From Halomonas qaidamensis (GTDB lineage: Bacteria; Pseudomonadota; Gammaproteobacteria; Pseudomonadales; Halomonadaceae): a stretch of 64,000 nt of DNA. Position 1 is the stretch's first letter; each line of letters begins with the position of its first letter. Positions 46,091 through 54,778 of the stretch are shown piece after piece. Below the pieces are notes generated by a model, which did not search any database, was not told where the DNA came from, and was given only the letters and a program-made list of their open reading frames with translations. Location of the stretch: positions 372,001 through 436,000 of the forward strand of contig NZ_CP080627.1 of the NCBI RefSeq assembly GCF_025917315.1, read 5' to 3'. The position numbers and the translations under genes were made by a program.

Positions 46091-46483
46091 TTAGGGGCGC
46101 ATCAAATTTTCCAGTTCATCCGCTCGTTGGGTGGTTTCGTTGAGCAAGCATGAATTGGCGCTGATGCGTGCCATTGTTCCTCCTTCTGGGTCGGCATAGA
46201 AACCACAATTAGCTTCTTTGTATGTAATCCATGCCCGTTGGGCGGTGAGCAACTGGTCGCGCCGTTCACTGCTCAACTGGTGACGAAGCTGCTGGTAGTT
46301 ATCATTGAGCCTCTGATCTTGATGCTCATATTCGTTCGATATGCAGGTGACCATATCGAGCGTGCTAATGGCTTGCTGCATACACACCTCATACGAGTGC
46401 GATTTTTCGTTACTGACTGCGACAGTGCTCACTAGTAGTAGTGTCGCGATGAGTAGGGGGCGACGGATGTCTGGACATTGCAT
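46091..46483 (-). CDS. LprI-like lysozyme-inhibitor family protein (DUF1311)
   Basis: A 130-residue exported protein: a signal peptide (LLIATLLLVSTVAVS), four cysteines and the DUF1311 pattern (SYEVCMQQA...MVTCISNEYEHQDQRLNDNYQQL, ERRDQLLTAQRAWITYKEANC). The family includes periplasmic lysozyme inhibitors, but most members are uncharacterised. The start is placed at 46483 before the signal peptide; the frame continues upstream without sense. It marks the return to ordinary DNA. Confidence 0.8.
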   Translation of the reverse strand: MQCPDIRRPLLIATLLLVSTVAVSNEKSHSYEVCMQQAISTLDMVTCISNEYEHQDQRLNDNYQQLRHQLSSERRDQLLTAQRAWITYKEANCGFYADPEGGTMARISANSCLLNETTQRADELENLMRP

Positions 46484-46939
46484 AGCACTATTTATCTCTT
46501 TTGATGATGGAGTGTGTTTATGGCTAGAAGAGAGCGTTATCTTTAACAGCCACAAGACGCTTGAGGAATGAAAGGCTCAGCGCTTTGCTGCGGACGACGG
46601 TTCAGTGAAAGGCGTCGGCTGGATTAATCCCACAGCTTCTATTATTAAAATAGCCAATTATTCTGAGGCTGGTACATAGTTATTTTGAGGCTGGTGCATA
46701 GTTTAGTGATCAACAGGCACGCCATCGGCGCAGCTTTAGGGCAAAAAAGAAAAATGAATGGGGTGGGGAATAAAATGGGGTGGGGAATAAATCGCCTGAC
46801 GGTCGTTAGAAGAAATTGTTCATAAAATAGAGAAAGCTAATGTATTGCATGCTCGTCACAAATGTGTCGCGGGGAATTAGTCAACAAACAAACACAAAAA
46901 AGGCAGATCAGTAAGTAACTGATCTGCCTTTCAAAATAT
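46484..46939. other. intergenic region with short tandem repeats before the tRNA
   Basis: 456 bases without a supported gene. It carries two tandem repeats: two copies of a 21-22-base unit TTATTYTGAGGCTGGTRCATA near 46658-46705, and two copies of ATGGGGTGGGGAATAAA near 46757-46791. The terminator of the tRNA lies at the right end. Confidence 0.7.
46895..46929 (-). terminator. intrinsic terminator of the initiator tRNA gene
   Basis: Arms AGGCAGATCAGT (46901-46912) and ACTGATCTGCCT (46918-46929) form a 12-base stem with a five-base loop. On the minus strand it is followed by TTTTTTGTGTTT. It lies 11 bases after the tRNA 3' end. Confidence 0.93.
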
Positions 46940-47016
<77 letters not shown>

Positions 47017-47292
47017 TCAACGTGTTGCGTATTCTACGCATATTTGGCGCGAAGTCAACCCCATGCATAAAACGCTTCTATGCTTGCTTGCGACTTTCAT
47101 CGTGCTGCAACATTGTCATAGTAAAGCTATGCTTCCAATAGGGATAAAAAAAAGCTTACTGTCAGTGTGTCGTCATATTAACAATACGATGCGCTGTGAA
47201 TACTAAAGCGCTACGGCGCTTATTTAGAAGGGTTTGTGACACCACGCTAGTGCTCAGTGTCCAAGCTTTTCGTCATGTCAGGGAGGTAGTCA

Positions 47293-48039
47293 ATGGCTAA
47301 TCAAGTCCCCGTCGCCTGGGTAACCGGTGGAACTGGTGGAATCGGAACGTCAATTTGTCATTCGTTGGCGGATGCGGGTTATTTGGTGGTGGCGGGATAT
47401 CATAATCCCGAAAAAGCCAAAACCTGGCTGGAAGCTCAGAAAGCCGCCGGTTATGACAACATTGCGTTATCGGGTGTTGATCTTTCCGACCATAATGCCT
47501 GCTTGGAAGGTGCCCGCGAAATTCATGAAAAGCATGGGCCGATCAGTGTGTTGGTCAACTGTGCTGGTATTACTCGTGATGGCACTATGAAGAAGATGTC
47601 CTATGAGCAGTGGCATCAAGTAATTGATACCAACCTTAATAGCGTCTTCAATACATGCCGCAGTGTGATTGAGATGATGCTGGAGCAAGGTTATGGGCGC
47701 ATCATCAATATTTCTTCTATCAATGGGCGTAAAGGTCAGTTTGGGCAGGTGAACTATGCAGCTGCTAAAGCGGGCATGCATGGGTTAACCATGTCGTTGG
47801 CGCAAGAAACTGCAACCAAAGGCATTACCGTCAATACGGTATCGCCTGGTTATATTGCGACCGATATGATTATGAAAATTCCTGAGCAGGTGCGTGAAGC
47901 CATTCGTGAAACCATTCCAGTGAAGCGTTATGGCACGCCAGAGGAAATCGGTCGGCTGGTAACGTTCCTGGCAGATAAAGAGTCTGGCTTTATTACCGGC
48001 GCGAATATTGACATTAACGGTGGTCAATTCATGGGCTAA
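47293..48039 (+). CDS. phaB: acetoacetyl-CoA reductase (PhaB)
   Basis: NADPH-dependent reductase that makes (R)-3-hydroxybutyryl-CoA for polyhydroxybutyrate. The 248-residue SDR has TGGTGGIG, NCAG, the catalytic serine in NISSINGRKGQFGQVNYAAAK, and the PhaB-like end TGANIDINGGQFMG. It starts behind GGGAGG and stands alone. A GGGAGGC/GCCTCCC hairpin without a good T run follows at about 48089. FabG is the nearest alternative, but the GRKGQFGQ loop favours PhaB. Confidence 0.9.
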   Translation: MANQVPVAWVTGGTGGIGTSICHSLADAGYLVVAGYHNPEKAKTWLEAQKAAGYDNIALSGVDLSDHNACLEGAREIHEKHGPISVLVNCAGITRDGTMKKMSYEQWHQVIDTNLNSVFNTCRSVIEMMLEQGYGRIINISSINGRKGQFGQVNYAAAKAGMHGLTMSLAQETATKGITVNTVSPGYIATDMIMKIPEQVREAIRETIPVKRYGTPEEIGRLVTFLADKESGFITGANIDINGGQFMG

Positions 48040-48132
48040 ACCGCCCTGGGCTATGACGCTGTTTTCTTCACAAGAGTTGTGTCTAAAGGGGAGGCTGATC
48101 GCCTCCCGTTAACGTCTTTGGGTGATAAGAAG

Positions 48133-50940
48133 CTATGGGTGAGGCACCCTTGCGAGGTGATTAAACAGGTGATTAAACTCCTCTGCTTCTTTACGCCACA
48201 GTGGGTCAGGCATCGGGCCTAATGCCATTAGTGACGCTAATATATCGATAATCTCATCCGAGCGGTTGCGTTCGTTATTGATTCCCTCATTTAACCGCTC
48301 TACTTGAATAGCCAACCTGAGTGGTTCATCACGCTGTTTGACACTGCCAAGTGCCAGCAGTGACAAGTGCACTCTTAAACGCGCCAGGCTATCTTCCAAT
48401 TCGGCATGTTTTTCGGCCGATAGGGGGATTGAGGTGGTTAGCCGTGCATGATTGCGCTGTTGATGTGCCTCCGTAAATATAGTGGGCAGCCCCTCGCTCA
48501 ATACTTCTTTGGCATCAATTGCGTGTGGCTGTTCGCCAGCCAGCGCTTGTTGATCAGCAGCAAGATGGGCATTTATCAGCGGTAACGCGGTTTGCCATTG
48601 TTGCACGGTATGGGCAATTTCCAGACGGCTTAAACGTTCACGCTTGGCTCTTATAATACCGCTGAGACGGCGCTGCATGCCGTCACTGCGCCGGTTACGC
48701 GGCAACGGTTCAAGCTGGCTAATGCTGTTGAGGTAGGTGTCAAGGGTCGCAGACTCTTTAGCTTGGGTCGGCTGCCAGCTATCCATTTCGTCAATCAGTA
48801 TTTGCAGTTGATCAAGTGTTTGCTGCTGTCGCGCTGCCTGCTCATGCTTGTGGGCGTCACGCTGAGCAAATAACTGGTCGCAGGTATGACGGAAGGCTTT
48901 CCATAGAGCTTGTTCTTCGCCTTTAGGGGCGCGGCCTAGTGCACGCCACTGCTGCTGTAGCTGTTTTGTATGCGTAATGCGGGCAGCCAAGGGCTGCTCG
49001 GTGTCGTCTAGTAAGCGTTTCGCTTGTTCGATAAGCAGGCGCTTTTGGCTAGCGATCTGTTCCGCTCGCTGGTCAATCAGCGCTTGAAGACGATGACGAA
49101 TGGCGCCAAAGCGACGGCCAACGGTTTCTGACTGATCTCGCGGCACCGGGGAGTAGTGGCGCCACTGATGGCGGGCTTTGTCTCGGATTTCGCGCAATAT
49201 GTCAGGGTCGGCATCTTCTGCGGGCTGATCAAGCAGTGTTTCAAGCTGTTCGCACAGCGCTTCACGGCCTTTAAGGTTGGCGTCACGCTCTTGATTCAGC
49301 TGTTCTCGCCAGGAAGCCAGTCGTTCATGAATGCGGTCAGAGGCTGCGCGAAAGCGTGCCGACTGTTCGCGGTTAGCAGCGGCGTCGCCGAGGGATTTCC
49401 ACTCTTTTACCAACTGGCGATGATGGCGATCTAAAGCAGCTTCCGCCATGTGGTGATCGTCAGCCAGTGCTTCAATACTCGCGCAGAGCTGCTCGCGTTT
49501 AGGGCCGGCCACAAAGCCGCGCCAATCACGCAGTTCTGCTAACCGTGCGCTTAGCTGTTTCACGCGTGCTTTTAGCGGCTTGGCTTCTTCACCCGTTAGT
49601 TCCTCAACCGATGGCTTGAGACGTTGATAGAGGCGGCTGGCGCTCTTGAAGGCGCCGCGTTCTAGCAAGTGCTCAAAATTGTCCACGTCGGCGCTGAGCG
49701 CATTAAGTGTCGCGGCTGGACTGGGCTTGCTAGCGTCGTCAGCAACTTTTAATGCTTTTGCATGTGTCAGTAGTGCCGGCGGCGTTAAGTGCTTAGGCCA
49801 AGCGCACTGCTTGACGTACTTGGCAACGGCTGCATTATCTTGATTGGCAATGGCTGTTTCTATGTCTGAGCTAACGGCCTGCCAGCGCTGCCATGCTTCC
49901 ATGCACGCTTCGTAGCGTTTCAGTGCGTTACTATAGCGTTGCTGGGTGGTGTCGCCTGGTGGGTGTTGGTCTGATAGGGATTGCCAGCGTTGGCTTAATA
50001 GTTGGCGCTGCGCCCGCAAACTATCGATATCTTGAACCGTGAGTTGCTCTGCATGGGTTAGTCCTTCTAACGTTTCTTCAATGCCTTCTAGCAATTGGTC
50101 ACGGGTACGCTCGATCTCTTCACGATGAGCAATACTCTGTAGGCGCGCTTGTTCTTGTGTCTCATGATGGTGCAGTGTTTTTCGACAGCTGAGTAATGCT
50201 TGATGGAAGCGCTGCTCCTGATCCACGCTAGGTGGATGAGAAAGACGCTGCCATTCCCGCTCTAAATGACGGAAACGGCCGCCATACAAGGGTTCCCAAG
50301 GTGCCCTGGCGTGCTGCTCAAGCTGGGCGAGCAGATGTTCTCGCTGTGCCTGCTGTTCCGCTAGCCACTCCGCATCATTGCGCAACTGGGTGAGCTTTTC
50401 TCGTGCGTGACGAATGACTTGACGGTCACGCCGTGCTTCCTTTAGCAGTTTTTTGAGGCTCTCCTCACTTTCTATACGTTGGGCCGCTTGATGGCGCACT
50501 GCGGCCACGCCATTATGGCAGGCTTGATGAACAAGGTCGTTCTCATCGGTTAATTGTTCTAATGCGGTGAGCCGCAGATTGAGATTATCTCCCTGAAGCG
50601 CTATTGCGTTAAGCAGGCGTGGCTCCGATAGTTCTGCCACGATGGCCTGCCGTTTTTGCAGATCGGTGTGTCCCTGAGTGCCGCATAGGCGCTGGCAAAT
50701 AGCATTAAACCAAGCCTCATCTTGATGATGCTTCGGCAGCGCGTTGACGAGCTCCGTTAAGTCATCAAGGGCCAGTAGGGCAGCAAGTTGGATAGTGCTG
50801 TCGTTATCCTGCGCTAGTTGTTTTAGCGCGAGTTGCTGTTCTGGTTGTTGCGGGTCAAGCTGGTCGAGTGCCTTGAGACGCACCTCGGGATCTGGGTGTT
50901 GCCACCGAGGAGCGAACAGGCGTCTTAACAGTCCGTGCAT
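48133..50940 (-). CDS. DUF349 multi-repeat coiled-coil protein
   Basis: A 935-residue helical protein rich in Gln, Arg, Glu and Leu. HEAT-like repeats occupy the first 170 residues (HPDPEVRLKALDQLDP, IQLAALLALDDL). At least four DUF349-type units follow, recognised by W..L..AP.....LW..FR-like patterns (LGRAPKGEEQALWKAFRHTCDQLFAQRD is the clearest). There are no membrane or catalytic motifs. Members occur singly in gammaproteobacterial genomes; the function is not established. It is transcribed away from minC. Confidence 0.82.
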   Translation of the reverse strand: MHGLLRRLFAPRWQHPDPEVRLKALDQLDPQQPEQQLALKQLAQDNDSTIQLAALLALDDLTELVNALPKHHQDEAWFNAICQRLCGTQGHTDLQKRQAIVAELSEPRLLNAIALQGDNLNLRLTALEQLTDENDLVHQACHNGVAAVRHQAAQRIESEESLKKLLKEARRDRQVIRHAREKLTQLRNDAEWLAEQQAQREHLLAQLEQHARAPWEPLYGGRFRHLEREWQRLSHPPSVDQEQRFHQALLSCRKTLHHHETQEQARLQSIAHREEIERTRDQLLEGIEETLEGLTHAEQLTVQDIDSLRAQRQLLSQRWQSLSDQHPPGDTTQQRYSNALKRYEACMEAWQRWQAVSSDIETAIANQDNAAVAKYVKQCAWPKHLTPPALLTHAKALKVADDASKPSPAATLNALSADVDNFEHLLERGAFKSASRLYQRLKPSVEELTGEEAKPLKARVKQLSARLAELRDWRGFVAGPKREQLCASIEALADDHHMAEAALDRHHRQLVKEWKSLGDAAANREQSARFRAASDRIHERLASWREQLNQERDANLKGREALCEQLETLLDQPAEDADPDILREIRDKARHQWRHYSPVPRDQSETVGRRFGAIRHRLQALIDQRAEQIASQKRLLIEQAKRLLDDTEQPLAARITHTKQLQQQWRALGRAPKGEEQALWKAFRHTCDQLFAQRDAHKHEQAARQQQTLDQLQILIDEMDSWQPTQAKESATLDTYLNSISQLEPLPRNRRSDGMQRRLSGIIRAKRERLSRLEIAHTVQQWQTALPLINAHLAADQQALAGEQPHAIDAKEVLSEGLPTIFTEAHQQRNHARLTTSIPLSAEKHAELEDSLARLRVHLSLLALGSVKQRDEPLRLAIQVERLNEGINNERNRSDEIIDILASLMALGPMPDPLWRKEAEEFNHLFNHLARVPHP

Positions 50941-51122
50941 GGATCATCCTGCAGAGAGGCGCGTAACGTGAAAAAAATGAACTGCCGATGACAGATAGTT
51001 GCAGTCATCGGCGCTGTCGCTTAGCTTTGCTGTAGGCACTGTGATGGTTAATACTTCTTCACAGCGCCTAGCGCGAGATTGCGCTACCTTTATCTTACCT
51101 GAACATGACATGGAGTTCGGCC

Positions 51123-51878
51123 ATGAGCCTCAACGCCAATAGTGCCGACATTGCCTTCACCTTTAAAGGTGGCATGCTGCCAATGACCGTCATGGAATTG
51201 AGCAGCGCTGACCCAGAGCATATACGGTGTCAGCTAGCTGGCAAGTTGTCACAATCTCCCGCCTTCTTTCAGCATACACCGGTTGTGCTAAGCGTGGAAA
51301 AACTCGATGAACCTCACTTAGCGCTTGAGCGCATTTGTGCGGTGTGTCGCGATCACAAATTGCTTCCCGTTGCGGTACGGGGCGGTGCGGAGCCAGTACG
51401 TCAATCTGCTTGGGCATTAGGGCTTGGTTGGTTTGCCCCCGTTGAAGAGGGGCGAAATAGGGTGTTGGAGAGCGTTGGTTCTTCAGCAGACCCCAGTGCC
51501 TCAGTAGGAAAAAAAGCGCCGTCTGTTGAGCAAGATGCCAGCGGGGCGATAGCAACACGCTTATTTCGTGGAACAGTTCGCTCTGGCCAGCAAGTAAGTG
51601 CGTCAGAGGGGGATCTGGTGGTGATCGGCGCAGTCAATGCGGGAGCTGAAGTATTGGCGGCCGGTAGTATTCACGTTTATGGTGCGCTCCGTGGCCGTGC
51701 TTTAGCGGGTATCCACGGCAATACCCACGCGGGCATCTATTGCCGAGAGCTAGAAGCAGAGCTTCTTTCTGTAGCAGGTAACTATAAACGCTTAGAAGAC
51801 ATCGACTCTCAGTTACTTGGTCGTGCGGTTGAAGTGCATTTTGCTAAAGAGCAGTTGGAAATCAAGCCGCTGGGATAG
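51123..51878 (+). CDS. minC: septum site-determining protein MinC
   Basis: Inhibits FtsZ ring formation away from mid-cell. The 251-residue protein has an N-terminal FtsZ-binding domain (about 1-110) and a C-terminal beta-helix domain (about 145-245) with RSGQQVSASEGDLVVIGAVNAGAEVLAAGSIHVYG and LRGRALAGIHGN. A linker rich in Ser and Ala joins them. ATG 51123 follows GGAG in GACATGGAG. It forms the minCDE cluster with the next two genes. Confidence 0.96.
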   Translation: MSLNANSADIAFTFKGGMLPMTVMELSSADPEHIRCQLAGKLSQSPAFFQHTPVVLSVEKLDEPHLALERICAVCRDHKLLPVAVRGGAEPVRQSAWALGLGWFAPVEEGRNRVLESVGSSADPSASVGKKAPSVEQDASGAIATRLFRGTVRSGQQVSASEGDLVVIGAVNAGAEVLAAGSIHVYGALRGRALAGIHGNTHAGIYCRELEAELLSVAGNYKRLEDIDSQLLGRAVEVHFAKEQLEIKPLG

Positions 51879-52033
51879 CCCGAACGCATGAGTGTGGATT
51901 GATGCTTCATGCCTAGCGACGTCGCAAGCGCTATACGTTACAGTGTTGTGTTGTTGACATTGATGTTTCCGTTGTGCGTGAAGCGACCCTTGAAACGCGC
52001 TCGCGATGAACGACTTCAAGAAGGAAGTGACTC

Positions 52034-52852
52034 TTGGCCAAAATTATTGTAGTGACCTCCGGCAAAGGGGGGGTTGGTAAAACCACCAGTGCTGCTGCCA
52101 TTTCAACAGGACTTGCCCTGCGTGGTAAAAAAACCGTGGTTATTGATTTCGATGTCGGTTTGCGAAATCTTGATCTGATCATGGGGTGCGAGCGCCGCGT
52201 TGTTTATGACTTGGTGAATGTCATTCAGGGCGAAGCCGGTCTTAATCAGGCACTGATACGCGATAAACGCGTTGAAAACCTATTTATTCTGCCCGCCTCG
52301 CAGACCCGTGATAAAGACGCACTAACACAAGACGGTGTTGAGCGAATACTGGAACAGCTCAAGCAAGATTTTGACTTTATCTTGTGCGACTCCCCGGCGG
52401 GTATTGAGCGAGGCGCGCAGCTCGCCATGTATTTTGCCGATGAGGCGATTGTGGTGACCAATCCTGAGGTTTCCTCAGTACGTGACTCTGACCGTATTTT
52501 AGGATTGCTTGGTTCCAAGACGCGGCGCGCTGAACAAAGTTTGGACCCTGTTAAAGAACATCTGCTTATTACCCGTTATAACCCTTCCCGTGTTACCTCG
52601 GGGGATATGTTAACGCTTGATGATATTCGTGAAATTCTTGCCATTGACTTGCTCGGACTGATTCCTGAATCCGAAGCGGTACTGCGTGCATCGAATCAGG
52701 GGGTGCCCGTGACCCATGATGATTCGAGCGATGCTGGGCAAGCATATCTCGATACTGTCTCGCGATTGTTAGGGGAGGAAATGCCATTACGTTTCCATGA
52801 AATGCAGCGTAAAGGCTTGCTAAGCCGCATGTTTGGGGGTAGTCGTCGATGA
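52034..52852 (+). CDS. minD: septum site-determining ATPase MinD
   Basis: Membrane ATPase that recruits MinC and oscillates under MinE control. The 272-residue protein starts with the deviant Walker [10 protein letters not shown] (about 10-18), has [10 protein letters not shown] and DSPAGIE, and ends in an amphipathic membrane-targeting helix (GLLSRMFGG). The start is TTG 52034, behind AAGGAAG. The stop overlaps minE (ATGA). Confidence 0.97.
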   Translation: MAKIIVVTSGKGGVGKTTSAAAISTGLALRGKKTVVIDFDVGLRNLDLIMGCERRVVYDLVNVIQGEAGLNQALIRDKRVENLFILPASQTRDKDALTQDGVERILEQLKQDFDFILCDSPAGIERGAQLAMYFADEAIVVTNPEVSSVRDSDRILGLLGSKTRRAEQSLDPVKEHLLITRYNPSRVTSGDMLTLDDIREILAIDLLGLIPESEAVLRASNQGVPVTHDDSSDAGQAYLDTVSRLLGEEMPLRFHEMQRKGLLSRMFGGSRR

Positions 52853-53100
52853 AACTGCTGGAGTTCTTGAAGCGTGAGCGCAAGAAATCCGCCTCGGTGG
52901 CCAAAGAACGATTACAAATCATCGTGGCGCATCAGCGTAGTCAGCGTGGTCAGCCTGACTATATGCCGCTGCTTGAGCGCGAACTGCTAGAAGTTATTCG
53001 TCGTTATGTCCATGTTGATGACGACGCAATTCAAATTTCGCTTGATAGTGAAGATAATTGCTCAGTGTTGGAGCTAAACGTAACGCTGCCGAAAAGCTGA
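52849..53100 (+). CDS. minE: cell division topological specificity factor MinE
   Basis: Stimulates MinD ATPase and drives pole-to-pole oscillation. The 83-residue length is typical. The N-terminal membrane-binding/anti-MinCD part ([32 protein letters not shown]) and the topological domain ([19 protein letters not shown]) are clear. It overlaps minD by four bases. Confidence 0.97.
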   Translation: MKLLEFLKRERKKSASVAKERLQIIVAHQRSQRGQPDYMPLLERELLEVIRRYVHVDDDAIQISLDSEDNCSVLELNVTLPKS

Positions 53101-53253
53101 TCGCAATCCCGTCAGACGCGACAGCATAGGCGATACTCTAAGAGGAGCGGCGAGAGGCACTGTGGGTATGCTAGGCTTGGGTTTTTGTACCCCCATCTGG
53201 CAAGTGGTTGGTCGCTTGTCGGTAGGAAATCACGCTCAAGGGAGTATCCATCC

Positions 53254-54747
53254 ATGGCGCCACCTAATGCCGCCCCTGTCAGTTTTCTCTGGCATGACTA
53301 TGAGACATTTGGTGCCGATCCGCGTCGCGATCGGCCCGCTCAATTTGCCGCATTACGCACTGACGCCGAGCTAAATGAAATCGGTGAGCCTATAGAGCTC
53401 TACTGCAAACCTGCCGATGACTACCTGCCGCATCCTGCTGCTTGCCTGATTACGGGTATAACACCGCAAAAAGCGCAGCGGAAAGGCTTGCCTGAGGGGG
53501 AGTTTGCCCGCCAAGTTCAAGGCTTTATGAGTGAGCCAGGCACCTGTGTGGTGGGCTATAACAGCCTTCGCTTTGACGATGAAGTTTCCCGCCATCTATT
53601 TTATCGCAATCTTCTTGATCCTTATTCCCGTGAGTGGCAGAACGGCAATTCCCGTTGGGACTTGATTGATGTTGTGCGCGCGTTTTATGCCCTGCGGCCG
53701 GACGGCATTGAGTGGCCGCAGCGGGAAGATGGTGCGCCTAGCTTTAAACTTGAACACTTAACAGCGGCCAATAATATTGCCCATGAAGGCGCTCATGATG
53801 CGGTGGCAGATGTACGTGCTACGATTGCCCTGGCGCGCTTGTTGAAAGCTCGAAATCCACGGCTTTTTGACTATCTGCTGGGGTTGCGCGGCAAACGTGC
53901 AGTAGCTAAACAGCTGGATTTGCCCAGCGCTAAACCACTTTTACATATTTCTCGTCGCTACCCAGCTAGCCGTGGTTGCAGCGCGTTGGTGATGCCGTTG
54001 GCCGAGCATCCCACCAACCCTAATGGGGTTATTGTTTACGATTTAAGCGTTGATCCTAGTGATCTGCTAGCCATGAGTGCTGAACAAATCCGGGAGCGTG
54101 TCTTTGTCAGTCAGCAGGATCTTTCCGAGGGAGAGGTGCGTATACCGCTGAAAGTCATCCACATTAATCGCTGCCCGGTAATCTTTCCGGCGACAGCATT
54201 AAAAGATGCGGATGGCCCACACAAAGGCGGCTACGGCACGATTGTTGAGCGGTTAGCGATTGATATTGATGCCTGCCGCGCGCATTGGAAAATACTGCGT
54301 GAGGCCAGCGGCGTGGCTCAAAAAGTCGCTGAGGTGTTTAACGCGGGATACGAAGATGAGCCTCAAGACCCTGACTTAATGCTTTATTCCGGTAGCTTTT
54401 TCTCTGCCGCTGACCGCCAGCAGATGGAGCGAGCTCTGGCGATGGATCCTTGGGATTTAGTCGGTCAACGCTTTGCTTTTCAAGACCCGCGCCTAGAAGA
54501 AATGCTATTTCGCTACCGTGCGCGCAGCTACCCTGAAACGCTTGAGGGAGAAGAGCGTGAGCAGTGGGAGGCGTTTCGCTGGATGCGTATTAATGATCCG
54601 GCCTTGTCAGGCTTTACGCTGAAAGCATTTGCGCGTGAAATAGAGCGTTATAACCAGCAGTCCTTGTCAGATCATGAGCGCCAGGTGTTGGAAGAGGTGG
54701 TGATGTACGTTGAGGCGATGATGCCAGCTCAGGCATTTGATGCCTGA
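53254..54747 (+). CDS. sbcB: exodeoxyribonuclease I (SbcB)
   Basis: Single-strand-specific 3'-5' DNA exonuclease used in recombination and repair. The 497-residue protein has the DEDD-type motifs FLWHDYETFG (D and E of ExoI), VVGYNSLRFDDEVSRHLFYRNL, and NIAHEGAHDAVADVRAT, then the SH3-like and C-terminal helical parts. ATG 53254 has AAGGGAG upstream; the frame is open from 53185. Its stop codon is inside a terminator hairpin. Confidence 0.95.
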   Translation: MAPPNAAPVSFLWHDYETFGADPRRDRPAQFAALRTDAELNEIGEPIELYCKPADDYLPHPAACLITGITPQKAQRKGLPEGEFARQVQGFMSEPGTCVVGYNSLRFDDEVSRHLFYRNLLDPYSREWQNGNSRWDLIDVVRAFYALRPDGIEWPQREDGAPSFKLEHLTAANNIAHEGAHDAVADVRATIALARLLKARNPRLFDYLLGLRGKRAVAKQLDLPSAKPLLHISRRYPASRGCSALVMPLAEHPTNPNGVIVYDLSVDPSDLLAMSAEQIRERVFVSQQDLSEGEVRIPLKVIHINRCPVIFPATALKDADGPHKGGYGTIVERLAIDIDACRAHWKILREASGVAQKVAEVFNAGYEDEPQDPDLMLYSGSFFSAADRQQMERALAMDPWDLVGQRFAFQDPRLEEMLFRYRARSYPETLEGEEREQWEAFRWMRINDPALSGFTLKAFAREIERYNQQSLSDHERQVLEEVVMYVEAMMPAQAFDA

Positions 54748-54764
54748 GCTGGTGGGTTTGGTTT
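54724..54764 (+). terminator. terminator hairpin overlapping the sbcB stop codon
   Basis: A 13-base perfect stem, CCAGCTCAGGCAT with ATGCCTGAGCTGG, closes on a three-base loop (54724-54752) and is followed by TGGGTTTGGTTT. The TGA stop (54745-54747) is in its right arm, so the last residues of the protein are encoded by the hairpin. Confidence 0.75.
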
Positions 54765-54778
54765 AGCTAAATCAGTAC

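Noticed and set aside
48085..48110. GGGAGGC/GCCTCCC hairpin after phaB as a strong terminator
   Set aside because: The stem is only seven bases and no clear T run follows on either strand, so it was noted but not listed as a terminator.
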